Source: Marinobacter salinus
Lineage (GTDB): Bacteria > Pseudomonadota > Gammaproteobacteria > Pseudomonadales > Oleiphilaceae
Length of the DNA stretch: 64,000 nt
Assembly: GCF_001854125.1 (NCBI RefSeq)
Contig: NZ_CP017715.1
Location: forward strand, 992,001 to 1,056,000
Direction: 5' to 3'
Every line of letters starts with the position of its first letter. Within the stretch, counting starts at the first letter, position 1. The position numbers and the translations under genes were made by a program. The notes below the pieces were generated by a model that made no database searches, was not told the origin of the DNA, and saw nothing but the letters and a program-made list of their open reading frames with translations. Below, one piece after another: positions 9,265 to 17,464 of this stretch.

Positions 9265-10253
9265 TTTCCGATCCATTGGTAGAGGCCTCTCAGCGCCAAA
9301 GCGAGAGCGAAAGCACTCCTTTTTTCAGCATTATAATGCCGTGCTTTAATTCAGAGAGTTACCTTGAGGAGAGCATTAGATCTGTTCTTGAACAGACGGA
9401 AACAGATTTCGAACTAATCGTTGTTGATGATGGATCATCAGATTCCTCAACGAGCATTATCCAAGATATAAATAAACAAGATCAACGCGTGAAGCTGGCT
9501 GTGAACAAAGGAGGCAAGGGCGCCTCGGGAGCACGAAACTACGGTGCATCCGTTTGCGTAGGGGAGTGGTTATGCTTCCTGGACAGTGATGATCTCTTCG
9601 AGCCAAATGCGTTAGCACAACGAAGGGACGCCGCTTCGAAGGCGCCCAGTTGTGAATTTTTCAGTTCTGACTTTTTTCGCTGGCAGGCGGATGACAAAAG
9701 TCCTGCCAAGCTGCAAACTGATGTTAATGACTATTGGAAGTTTTATTTCAAAAAAGCCGGAACCTGCGGGCTTTATATCCTTACAGAAGATATTGCTCCG
9801 ATATTTATAAAGGCACCGCTAGCATGGACGGGGGGAGTTACGATGAAGAAAAGCCTGTTCATGGAGCTCGGAGGATTTGATGAGGCTCTTATCCGGGCAG
9901 AGGATGATCATCTTTGGATAAGGGGAGCAACAAAAACAGGGCGTGTTGGCTTGATTGGTTATCCTGATGCGTATTATCGGATCAGAACCACAGGCCTGTC
10001 ACAGGGTACCGGTGCAAGGACGCCTTACTCCCCCATTATGCTAAAAAGATTATTAAAAGAGCCTTTGCTAAAAAATTATAAAAGTCAAATTTCGGATAAA
10101 TTGGAGCTCGAAACCTATTTGCTCTCGCTATACTACAGAGAATGCGGAAACCGCCGTCTTGCAATACAGTTTGCATGGCAGAGTTTTCAGGCGTCATCTT
10201 TTAAATACAGTAAGCTGCGCAATCTGGTAGGCACGATTATAAATAACAGTTAA
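9261..10253 (+). CDS. GT2-family glycosyltransferase
   Basis: 330 residues. After a Ser/Glu-rich N-terminal lead of about 20 residues, FFSIIMPCFNSE opens a GT-A domain, with VVDDGSSD near 54-61 and LDSDDLF at 108-114. SGARNYG near 89-95 is a usual GT2 block. The AEDDHLW segment in the second half fits the acidic catalytic-base region of inverting GT2 enzymes. The ATG overlaps the preceding stop by 4 bases, indicating translational coupling. AT content rises towards the 3' end, leading into the AT-rich gene that follows. Confidence 0.88.
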   Translation: MISDPLVEASQRQSESESTPFFSIIMPCFNSESYLEESIRSVLEQTETDFELIVVDDGSSDSSTSIIQDINKQDQRVKLAVNKGGKGASGARNYGASVCVGEWLCFLDSDDLFEPNALAQRRDAASKAPSCEFFSSDFFRWQADDKSPAKLQTDVNDYWKFYFKKAGTCGLYILTEDIAPIFIKAPLAWTGGVTMKKSLFMELGGFDEALIRAEDDHLWIRGATKTGRVGLIGYPDAYYRIRTTGLSQGTGARTPYSPIMLKRLLKEPLLKNYKSQISDKLELETYLLSLYYRECGNRRLAIQFAWQSFQASSFKYSKLRNLVGTIINNS

Positions 10254-10272
10254 TGTGGTGAGGTAAAATCTT

Positions 10273-11148
10273 TTGGCAATATTTTATTATTCGGATTTTT
10301 CTACCAATAAAGGTACCAGAAATTTCGGAGACGACATCAATCCACTGCTCTTGCGGAAGTTGTTTTTGCCTGAAATAATCGAAAGTAAAGAGGTATGCAT
10401 TGTTGGTATAGGAACTCTAATAAATGATAAAAATGTTAACTTTCTACGAAATTTTCCTAAAAAGATCGTCTTTTCTTCAGGTGTAGGGTATGGAGGGTTG
10501 ACAAGAACTTTCGATGATTCATGGGACTTTTCCTGTGTCCGAGGTCCGAATTCAGCGGAACAGTTACGATTAAAAAAAGAAAGGGGGATTTGCGATGGTG
10601 CTGTTCTCCTATCTGATTTTTACCCAGTAATCCCAAAGCAACAACGCAATGAGGGAATAGTTTTCATCCCCCACCTTAAAACGGACTGGTCTGCAGGGAT
10701 CCCACTAAGTAAAATGGCAAAAAGAGCAGGTGCTTCCTACCTGCCTCCAAATGTGCCCCTTGATGAATTTATAGCAGCTGTTTCTGGAGCCGACCTTGTC
10801 ATTACTGAAGCTATGCACGGTGCAATACTCGCCGACACGATGCGAGTGCCATGGATCCCAGTCAATGTTCATGAACATAACCGGTTTAAATGGGAGGATT
10901 GGTTTTCTTCCTTAGAATTAAAATACCAGTCTCACAGTCTTTCTCCTTTGATTTGGAACCCGACTAAGCACGGTTATTATAGGTATTTAAAAATACCGTA
11001 TCAATTAATAAAAGAGGAGCTATTTTTACGCTCTTTAAAACAGGTAATAGCTTATAGTGAACCTATTCTTAGCTCTGATAAGATATTGAGTGCCAAAAAA
11101 GAAAAGCTTTATGAGTGTGTAAGATATATAAATGAAAAGTATGGATAA
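10273..11148 (+). CDS. Polysaccharide pyruvyl transferase family protein
   Basis: 291 residues. NFGDDINPLL at 17-26, VRGPNS at 89-94 and TEAMHGAI at 178-185 (His182) are typical of the polysaccharide pyruvyl transferase family (CsaB/ExoV-like). The expected reaction adds a ketal-linked pyruvate from phosphoenolpyruvate to a sugar, giving the polymer negative charge. The start is TTG at 10273 with GAGG about 10 bases upstream. The gene is strikingly AT-rich, like 2087-2935 and 14130-15080, and is followed by about 100 bases of almost pure A/T, so it is probably a recent import. It is the last gene of the left operon. Some family members are not pyruvyl transferases, so the substrate is uncertain. 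Confidence 0.82.
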   Translation: MAIFYYSDFSTNKGTRNFGDDINPLLLRKLFLPEIIESKEVCIVGIGTLINDKNVNFLRNFPKKIVFSSGVGYGGLTRTFDDSWDFSCVRGPNSAEQLRLKKERGICDGAVLLSDFYPVIPKQQRNEGIVFIPHLKTDWSAGIPLSKMAKRAGASYLPPNVPLDEFIAAVSGADLVITEAMHGAILADTMRVPWIPVNVHEHNRFKWEDWFSSLELKYQSHSLSPLIWNPTKHGYYRYLKIPYQLIKEELFLRSLKQVIAYSEPILSSDKILSAKKEKLYECVRYINEKYG

Positions 11149-11351
11149 ATTATAACAAAATTTAATTTTTTAAATTATTTTATTTTTTATAATAAAATTA
11201 CCTTTAAATAATCAGCGTTTTTATTTTTGGTCTTTAGCATAATTTTTTAGAGCAATTTCTTATAACCGGTCACTGGATCTATTGGGCAGATGTGCCACTC
11301 TTTTAGTTACCTTTACGTTTTGGTAACTAACGACATCCAAAGGGGTGGGGT
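11149..11351. other. AT-rich intergenic region
   Basis: 203 bases between the pyruvyltransferase-family gene and the lipoprotein gene. The first half is nearly all A/T and contains an 8-bp all-A/T stem (11177-11184 with 11191-11198) that may act as a weak terminator. The second half has normal composition and should hold the lipoprotein promoter. No -35/-10 or -24/-12 pair was clear. Confidence 0.6.
11305..11328. promoter_or_regulatory. Inverted repeat upstream of the lipoprotein gene (possible operator)
   Basis: AGTTACC at 11305-11311 and GGTAACT at 11322-11328 form a perfect 7-bp inverted repeat with a 10-base spacer, ending 23 bases before ATG 11352. The arm-centre spacing of about 17 bases would suit a dimeric DNA-binding protein; it could also be a 5'-UTR hairpin. 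The core GTTAC/GTAAC also occurs in the direct repeat at 20747-20763. The regulator is unknown. Confidence 0.35.
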
Positions 11352-12893
11352 ATGCTCGGGAGAAAACGTGACATTTTGCTGATGGGTGGGCTCGCGACGC
11401 TTGCCGGGTGTGCAATCCAGCCCTCCCCATTTGAAGAAAGGTTTCCTCCCACAGCGGCAGGTATAGGCGAGGAAGTGATTGTTGATGACTCAGATTCGAC
11501 TTTTTTCTTTGAGGGGCCTTGGGTTACTTCTTCAGCTAGCTCCGGTTACCTGGGAGAGGGCTATCACGTTATCTCCAAGGGTCAGGGTGACAATTACGCG
11601 GTCTGGAATCTCGAGTTAATTGACTATTACGAGATTTATGTTCGCTGGACTTCTCACTCCAACCGAGCTTCGAATGCTAGCTATGAGGTGCATCATCTGG
11701 ATGAGGCGAATCGCCTGGTTGTTGACACGGTAACGTTGGATCAACGTTCCGGAGGGGGCGAATGGTTTAAGCTCGGCACCTATAAAATGTCTACTCTGAC
11801 TGGCAGGGTGCAACTCATCGATGATGCGGACGGCTATGTTGTCGCTGATGCAGTAAGGTTTGTACCGGTTTCCCTATCGGTGGCAGAACCGGTAGCTGTT
11901 GACTCTGACGGCGATGGAATGGACGACGCCTTCGAGACCCAATTCGGATTGAATCCTGACGACCCGAGTGATGCAACAGCAGACTCCGACGGCGATGGTG
12001 TAACGAATCTGGAGGAATACTACGTAAGGACGGACCCAACGAACTCTGATACAGACAGTGACGGAATCCCCGATAGCTATGAACTTAGCTACGGGTTAAA
12101 CGCAACTGTGAGTGACGCTTCAGGGGACCTGGACGGAGACGGGTATACAAACCTGGAAGAATACGAAGGTGGTACGGCGGCCAATTCGGAAGCAAGTTTT
12201 CCGGGGCGTGGCATTTATGTGTCATGGGACCCTCCTACCACTAGGGAAGATGGGTCACAGCTCGATCTATCCGATATTTCCTACTACGTCGTACGTTACT
12301 ATCGAGATGCACAGCCACCGGACGTTTTGATCGACAATGAGTCTGGCTTCTTTGAAATTGTTGGCGCTACGGTGGCGCCTTCTTCTCACACTCCTGGCTA
12401 TTGGGGGGAAAACTATTACCCAATTCCTCCAGGCAATGGGGAAGTTTTTGGCAAGTGGAGTTTTTACGATTTGGTTCCGGGTGCTGGCTACTTATTACAG
12501 GCTCGTTGGACAGCTGGCTTCAATCGGTCACAACAAGCTACTTATAATGTGACCTTTGTAGACGATTCCGGCACAGAAACAACCCAAACTGAAATAGTTG
12601 ACCAAACCTTGAATGGCGGAGTTTGGGTTGATCTGGTGAAGTTTACTTCGGGCCAAAACACCGCAGTGGTTCGATTGGGCAGCGAACCTGACGGTTACAT
12701 CATTGCTGACGCGATTAAACTAACAGGATCCGGCGCTACGGATGTAAGTGTAGTAGAGGTAAGGGATAATCAAACATCTGTAAGGATAACGGAAGAGCTA
12801 CAGCCTGGTGTTTGGTTTTTTGAAGTCAAGGCGGTCGATACTGCAGGTAATGAGAGTGCGTACAGTCCAACTGTCACTGTTCAGGTTCAGTGA
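11352..12893 (+). CDS. Lipoprotein with thrombospondin type-3-like repeats and two golvesin/xanthan-lyase CBD-like domains
   Basis: 513 residues. The signal MLGRKRDILLMGGLATLAGC has a lipobox (LAGC, Cys20). About residues 40-175 form a beta domain ending YVVADAVRF, of the golvesin/xanthan-lyase carbohydrate-binding type. About 183-280 carry Ca-binding DxDxDG repeats (DSDGDGMDD, DSDGDGVTN, DTDSDGIPD, DLDGDGYTN). From about 290 an Fn3-like strand set (GIYVSWDPP ... YYVVRYYRD) is interrupted by a second golvesin-like domain (about 320-455, ending YIIADAIKL). It then resumes (VWFFEVKAVDTAGNES). It probably sits on the outer membrane and binds the EPS made by this locus; that role is inferred. A GGGGTGGGG ribosome site precedes the ATG. 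Confidence 0.8.
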   Translation: MLGRKRDILLMGGLATLAGCAIQPSPFEERFPPTAAGIGEEVIVDDSDSTFFFEGPWVTSSASSGYLGEGYHVISKGQGDNYAVWNLELIDYYEIYVRWTSHSNRASNASYEVHHLDEANRLVVDTVTLDQRSGGGEWFKLGTYKMSTLTGRVQLIDDADGYVVADAVRFVPVSLSVAEPVAVDSDGDGMDDAFETQFGLNPDDPSDATADSDGDGVTNLEEYYVRTDPTNSDTDSDGIPDSYELSYGLNATVSDASGDLDGDGYTNLEEYEGGTAANSEASFPGRGIYVSWDPPTTREDGSQLDLSDISYYVVRYYRDAQPPDVLIDNESGFFEIVGATVAPSSHTPGYWGENYYPIPPGNGEVFGKWSFYDLVPGAGYLLQARWTAGFNRSQQATYNVTFVDDSGTETTQTEIVDQTLNGGVWVDLVKFTSGQNTAVVRLGSEPDGYIIADAIKLTGSGATDVSVVEVRDNQTSVRITEELQPGVWFFEVKAVDTAGNESAYSPTVTVQVQ

Positions 12894-12943
12894 AGTTAAG
12901 ACACGCACAAGAGTCAATATGCTGTTTTTAATGTGAGTGGTGC

Positions 12944-14074
12944 ATGATGAATAGAGAATTTAGAAGTTTAGTTTTCGTAGTCTCCGCTTGTTCAGTGTTC
13001 TTATCCGGGGGGCTCCATTCGGAAGTTCTGTTTGAAGAGGACTTTGATTCCCAACCCGATTTTACTAGCACCATGCATACAACGGAGAAGCGCCAAGAGT
13101 CCAGCTCCGGGGACATTTTACCTAAGGGCTGGAATGCGCTGTACCAAACAACAGCATGGTCGCCAGAAACTGGTTACCCATCCAAGCACGCGACATTGGA
13201 AATCCTTTCCTCGAACGCTGACAAAGCTATGGGTGGAACCGGAAAGTCGGCGGTGATGTATCGGGAGTCTTCAAGTAATCAGTGGAACTCTGACAGTCAG
13301 TTGGTGAAACTGTTAGATCAGGGCGTGGACGAGCTTTATGTGGAATTTTACATTCGGTTTTCCGACAACTGGTGGCACAGAGCTAACTACGCAAACTACG
13401 CATCCAAGATGTTCAGAATCGGACACTGGGATGGGGTTCGGGACCTTTTCAACGGGGCCTTGGGTGGCCTTGGGCCTTTGGTGTTCTGGGACTACAAACG
13501 TGACCAGTACGGAATGAGTAACTTCCTGAGCTTTCGTGGGGGGCCGGGGGATGAAGGTAATAACTATTACTTGAATGGCGAGTATCCAGATTATGTAAGC
13601 CTGGGCTATGGCTATTTCACTCTTGAGGAAGCACCAGGCGGCACTGATCCACTGGTTGTAAATCAGGTAGAGGGTGGCTACCTCAAGGACATTGGGCGGT
13701 ATGATCCTATCACCCACGAACAAGTTTTTGGCACTACCGAGCATTGGACAAAACTAGGTTTCTACGTCCGCATGAACTCAGCCATCGGGGCGGCTGACGG
13801 AATATTCCGGATGTGGGTGAATGACCAGCGAATTGTGAATAGGGAGAAAATTCCTTTTGTTCAGCCCAATACCGACAACGCCATGCTGAAATGGAATTAT
13901 ATTGCCATCGGTGGGAATGACAATTTCTTCCCATACCCCGCAGACCAGTTATTTGAAGATTGGTATGCGATTGACAATATTGTTGTCCGCAGTGATATGC
14001 CTGTTAATCTTGGTGTAAGCGATACTCTGGGTGATGTTGCACCAACGCCGCCGTCAGACTTGGTGGTGGAATAA
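12944..14074 (+). CDS. Secreted protein of unknown function, beta-sandwich/jelly-roll-like
   Basis: 376 residues with an N-terminal signal peptide (charged MMNREFRS, then a hydrophobic stretch to about residue 25). It is rich in aromatic residues and Gly/Asn, with VLFEEDFDS near the mature N-terminus, ELYVEFYIRFSDNWW in the middle and DWYAIDNIVV near the end. That pattern is common in concanavalin-like jelly-roll enzymes and lectins, including some polysaccharide lyases, but no catalytic signature is certain. It starts 50 bases after the lipoprotein gene and is probably co-expressed. A carbohydrate-binding or EPS-trimming role is plausible but inferred. ATG 12947 is an equally possible start. 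Confidence 0.75.
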   Translation: MMNREFRSLVFVVSACSVFLSGGLHSEVLFEEDFDSQPDFTSTMHTTEKRQESSSGDILPKGWNALYQTTAWSPETGYPSKHATLEILSSNADKAMGGTGKSAVMYRESSSNQWNSDSQLVKLLDQGVDELYVEFYIRFSDNWWHRANYANYASKMFRIGHWDGVRDLFNGALGGLGPLVFWDYKRDQYGMSNFLSFRGGPGDEGNNYYLNGEYPDYVSLGYGYFTLEEAPGGTDPLVVNQVEGGYLKDIGRYDPITHEQVFGTTEHWTKLGFYVRMNSAIGAADGIFRMWVNDQRIVNREKIPFVQPNTDNAMLKWNYIAIGGNDNFFPYPADQLFEDWYAIDNIVVRSDMPVNLGVSDTLGDVAPTPPSDLVVE

Positions 14075-14102
14075 TTTGAAGTGGAAGACAACCCGGGAAA
14101 GC

Positions 14103-14123
14103 CCTGAGAATTTCTTTCTCGGG
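14103..14123 (+). terminator. Possible intrinsic terminator between convergent arms
   Basis: CCTGAGAA and TTCTCGGG form an 8-bp stem (one G-T pair) with a 5-base loop, 29 bases after the stop of the secreted-protein gene. TAGTCTTTAG and later CTTTTTG follow. The U-tract is imperfect. It lies exactly where the plus and minus arms of the locus converge. Confidence 0.45.
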
Positions 14124-14129
14124 TAGTCT

Positions 14130-15080
14130 TTAGAACTTTTTGTTAATTATGGGTTTTATAAGACCTTTTGATCTTGCAGATAAATAAAAAAAATCAAGAA
14201 TTAGTATTCCGGCTATTTCACTGATATTCTGTGGAAAGTATCGTGTAAGTAATATGCGCTTGGCCGATAGGGCCACGGTAAGTAAAGTGATTGAAGAAAA
14301 ACCTATTATTATTGTTGTGCAATTCAATAAAATTATTCCAAAAATAATTAGTAATATTGAAATTATAAATAATATTACTATCCAAAACATATAATCTGAA
14401 ATCGAGTTATTTAGGAATCGAAGATAGTTTTCTGAATGCCATACTTGACGAGAAAAAAACTCCTTTAGGGATTGAGGGTTCCCAAGATGAACAACTGCCA
14501 AAGCCCTATCTATTTTTACAGAAGCTCCATTTTTCCGTAGTCTCTCTGAGAGGTCTGAATCCTCGCCCGACGTCATTTCCTCGTTAAACCCATTAATAGA
14601 TTGGAAATTTTGTTTGTGTATAAAGATACAAGAGCCTAGAAGGTCAGGTTGTAATCTTGGATATTTTGGGTTTTCCAAAAGCCATAATTTCTCGATCCAA
14701 TTAGGGTTCTGACGGGTTTTACAAGGTCCTCCGTATACGGTGTTTTCGTTATTTTTAAGCAGCCGTACTCCCCTAGAAATCCAGCTTGAATCAATCAAAC
14801 AGTCAGCATCAAGGAAAATCAAAATTTCTGCCGTAGCGTACCGTGCTCCGAGGTTTCGCACCGCACCTACATTTCCTTTTTTCAAACATAGTACCTGATC
14901 AGAATACCTTTGAGCGATATGAAGAGTGTTATCAGAAGATCCATTGTCTACAACGATTATTTCAATCAAGCTATTAGGGTAATCTGTTTTGCGTAATGCT
15001 ATTAAAGCTTGCTCAATATAACGTTCTTCGTTGTAAGCGGGAATAATGACGGATACAGAAGGTAGAGAGTCCTTGCTCAT
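14130..15080 (-). CDS. GT2-family glycosyltransferase with C-terminal membrane segments
   Basis: 316 residues. SVSVIIPAYNEERYIEQAL opens a GT-A domain, followed by VVDNGSSDNT, the metal site LDADC, and GEDSDLSERL and QVWHSENYLR, resembling the ED and Q/R-x-x-R-W regions of processive or membrane-linked GT2s. About residues 235-280 hold two closely spaced hydrophobic segments. It starts with ATG preceded by AAGGA 7 bases upstream, 9 bases after the CapA-like gene, and is the last gene of the right arm. It is strongly AT-rich compared with upstream genes, suggesting recent import. Confidence 0.88.
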   Translation of the reverse strand: MSKDSLPSVSVIIPAYNEERYIEQALIALRKTDYPNSLIEIIVVDNGSSDNTLHIAQRYSDQVLCLKKGNVGAVRNLGARYATAEILIFLDADCLIDSSWISRGVRLLKNNENTVYGGPCKTRQNPNWIEKLWLLENPKYPRLQPDLLGSCIFIHKQNFQSINGFNEEMTSGEDSDLSERLRKNGASVKIDRALAVVHLGNPQSLKEFFSRQVWHSENYLRFLNNSISDYMFWIVILFIISILLIIFGIILLNCTTIIIGFSSITLLTVALSAKRILLTRYFPQNISEIAGILILDFFYLSARSKGLIKPIINKKF

Positions 15081-15089
15081 ATTGAATCC

Positions 15090-16085
15090 TTATATTTTTC
15101 TAGCGAATTTTTTCAGGATGAACTGACTCTTCAGCCTTCGGTTTCCTTTCCAAAAATCTTTTAAAAATCTCATCAGCTTCCTTCTCTGCTCTCCGCTCAT
15201 ATCAGGGCCATGCTCGTAAAGCTTCATGAAGTGATTAACATCTTGAGCTGCGCCTTTCAGAATTGGAAAGCCTCCGTGCTCCGATATATTCACGGGCCAT
15301 ACACGACAGGCTGTAATGCCTTCTTTCTCAAGCTCAATGTCTAAAATCCCTGATTCACAAAGTCGGGAGTCCCAGAACAAGTCGAAAACGAAGTTTCCCA
15401 AAGAGGGGGCGACAATGGCCTGTTCCTGCCTCCAGATTTCATAGAAGAGATGTGGGTGCGCGCCAATTACACCTCTGACTCCGATACTGCAGAGTTCATC
15501 GATGATGGATTTCTGATAGTCCAGGGTTCTAGTGGAGGACTCGAGACCCCAGTGCAGCATCACAAAGAGGTGGTCCGCTAAGCTGACAGAATTTCGAACT
15601 CTGTTCAAAAATTCAGAGTTGAGTCGTTGGTAGCTTGATTGTCCCGGATCTGTGTTATCGGGGACGTCTGACGCAGACAAAAAGCCAATAGTCTGAGAGC
15701 CAACTTCAAGCGTGACCAGATCTTGACCTTCAATGCCTACTGGCTTGATACCAATCGCTCGGAGAGTTTCAACGGTATCGCTGAATCCTTTCGCACCGTG
15801 TTGGACTGTATGGTTGTTGGCAACCTGTAGTACCTTGAATCCGCCTGAAGATAAGAGTCTGGCATGTTCGGGATCGCCACGAAGAACCGAGCTCTCAACA
15901 TTTTGTGGATTATAAGCATGATTTGTTATTGGCGCCTCCAGGTTTCCCGCAACGAAATCGGCTTTAGAAAGAACTTTGTGAACGTGGCTGAAAAGGTCGC
16001 TCGTTTCCGCGTAGGTCCTGGGGCCATGTCCGAATGCCGTGTAGTACTCACCGATGTTAATATCGCCAACAAACATTATTCTCAT
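15090..16085 (-). CDS. CapA-like (poly-gamma-glutamate capsule family) metallophosphatase-fold protein
   Basis: 331 residues. The motif series of the CapA/PGA_cap family is present in order: MFVGDIN (Asp8), GNLEAP near 47-52, VANNHT near 89, MLHWG, GVIGAHPH and PSLGNFVFD. In Bacillus, CapA takes part in making and exporting poly-gamma-glutamate; many proteobacterial EPS loci carry a member of unknown exact role. There is no signal peptide or transmembrane segment, so it appears cytoplasmic, unlike membrane-anchored CapA. The ATG overlaps the stop of the ligase gene by 4 bases. It may act on an amide- or phosphate-linked decoration of the polymer; this is inference. Confidence 0.82.
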   Translation of the reverse strand: MRIMFVGDINIGEYYTAFGHGPRTYAETSDLFSHVHKVLSKADFVAGNLEAPITNHAYNPQNVESSVLRGDPEHARLLSSGGFKVLQVANNHTVQHGAKGFSDTVETLRAIGIKPVGIEGQDLVTLEVGSQTIGFLSASDVPDNTDPGQSSYQRLNSEFLNRVRNSVSLADHLFVMLHWGLESSTRTLDYQKSIIDELCSIGVRGVIGAHPHLFYEIWRQEQAIVAPSLGNFVFDLFWDSRLCESGILDIELEKEGITACRVWPVNISEHGGFPILKGAAQDVNHFMKLYEHGPDMSGEQRRKLMRFLKDFWKGNRRLKSQFILKKFARKI

Positions 16086-17464
16086 TCTTGGCCCCCAATG
16101 CTGAACTCCCTGACAACATTGCGGAACTTGCCGTTCGGACCTCTTGTGATTTTGGATACGGGTTCAATATTAACCTCCATTTGGGAGGCAGTCCTGATTT
16201 CGAAGTTCTTAGTTAAGGTTTGGAGCTGTGCGGTGGTAGGGGGGGCGCTAAAAACTACCTTTATCGTGCAGTGTTTTATCGAACTTTGGATGATCTGGGC
16301 TTCAATTAGACCATTGAGCCCTTTAAATATATGGTCAAGTCGACCGATACGTCTTCCATCGGGCATCTCGATATAGTCATCGATTCGCCCGTTGATTTTT
16401 TTAAGTTTATGTATCACTGAGTCATTGATGGACTCGTTAACCGCCATACCTGAGTCGCCTATCTCGTACCGCAATAGGGGCATTGCATAATTGGTCAAGG
16501 TTGTAGCTATCAGTCTTCCTTCGGACTCAGGTGCGCCGGCATCATTGAGTAATTCGGTGACCCCTATAACAGGATTGAGGCGATAGCAACCATCTCCTTC
16601 TTGGCCCGCAAAAAGCACGTACTCTGCTGTACCGTAATAATCGTAAACTGGGCAGTTAAACGCTTTCTCGATTCTCTCCTTCTGCCACGCTAACAAGGTT
16701 TCGGAGTTTGTAATTACGGCTCTTGGCCTGAATGCTGGTTCAATTCCAAGGTTCAAGTAGTGGGAGGCAAGGTCGGAAATAGCAGATGGATAACCAATCA
16801 ATTCCCAAGGGCTGAAACGTTCGAGCTCTTTTGCATACCAGGAAAAAGTGCTGCTATTGAGGTGATAGCTTGAAAACAGCATCTGATTTTCGGCTCGGTT
16901 AAATCTGGCAAATGGAGGATTCAGACGGCTGGACGGCTGTATCATTCTCCCTGCGAATGTTGCTTTCCGAGCGCCGAAGGGTACGCCGTGTGCCTCTTCA
17001 TGATCGACAAGAAGTGCCATTGCCAGTTTGTAGGTGTATTCGTCGACTTCCAGTGCCAACGGCGTACCAGTGCTGCCACTGGTGTGCTGGACCATATAGG
17101 TTCTTTCTGCAGTTGATCGAAAACGTTTCGTGTTTTGGCGTAGGGTTTCCTTATGAAGAATAGGTAACTTACGTATATCCTGAACGCTGGTAAAGTCTTT
17201 CTCGGTCAGTCCATGTTCTGCTAGTAGCTTTTGGTAAAATGGAACGGTTTGCCTGCAATGCCGTACCATGTTGTGGAGTTTTTCTGCCTGCCAGGCTTCC
17301 ACTTCTTGACGGGTCCAGTTTCGTGACTGCCTGAGGAGCGTCAAAATTTCAGGGAATATACCTTGATATCGCTTTCTGTAGAGGTGATAGCCATAGGCAG
17401 AGACTAAGAGATTTTGCAGCCATATCGGTGAGGCGTAGTAGATCTGTTCTTTCACTGAGCCCAT
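16082..17464 (-). CDS. PaaK/CapK-like AMP-forming ligase (phenylacetate-CoA ligase family)
   Basis: 460 residues. HTSGSTGTP at 127-135 is the adenylate-forming P-loop. YDYYGTAEYV in the middle matches the acyl-adenylate pocket region. LLRYEIGDSG and the RIDDY motif lead into a C-terminal lid domain. Members near EPS genes (CapK type) probably activate a carboxylate as acyl-AMP for transfer to sugar or amino groups; the substrate here is not identifiable. The ATG overlaps the acyltransferase gene by 13 bases and the stop overlaps CapA by 4, so the three are translationally coupled. It may supply the acyl donor for the hexapeptide transferase. Confidence 0.85.
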   Translation of the reverse strand: MGSVKEQIYYASPIWLQNLLVSAYGYHLYRKRYQGIFPEILTLLRQSRNWTRQEVEAWQAEKLHNMVRHCRQTVPFYQKLLAEHGLTEKDFTSVQDIRKLPILHKETLRQNTKRFRSTAERTYMVQHTSGSTGTPLALEVDEYTYKLAMALLVDHEEAHGVPFGARKATFAGRMIQPSSRLNPPFARFNRAENQMLFSSYHLNSSTFSWYAKELERFSPWELIGYPSAISDLASHYLNLGIEPAFRPRAVITNSETLLAWQKERIEKAFNCPVYDYYGTAEYVLFAGQEGDGCYRLNPVIGVTELLNDAGAPESEGRLIATTLTNYAMPLLRYEIGDSGMAVNESINDSVIHKLKKINGRIDDYIEMPDGRRIGRLDHIFKGLNGLIEAQIIQSSIKHCTIKVVFSAPPTTAQLQTLTKNFEIRTASQMEVNIEPVSKITRGPNGKFRNVVREFSIGGQE

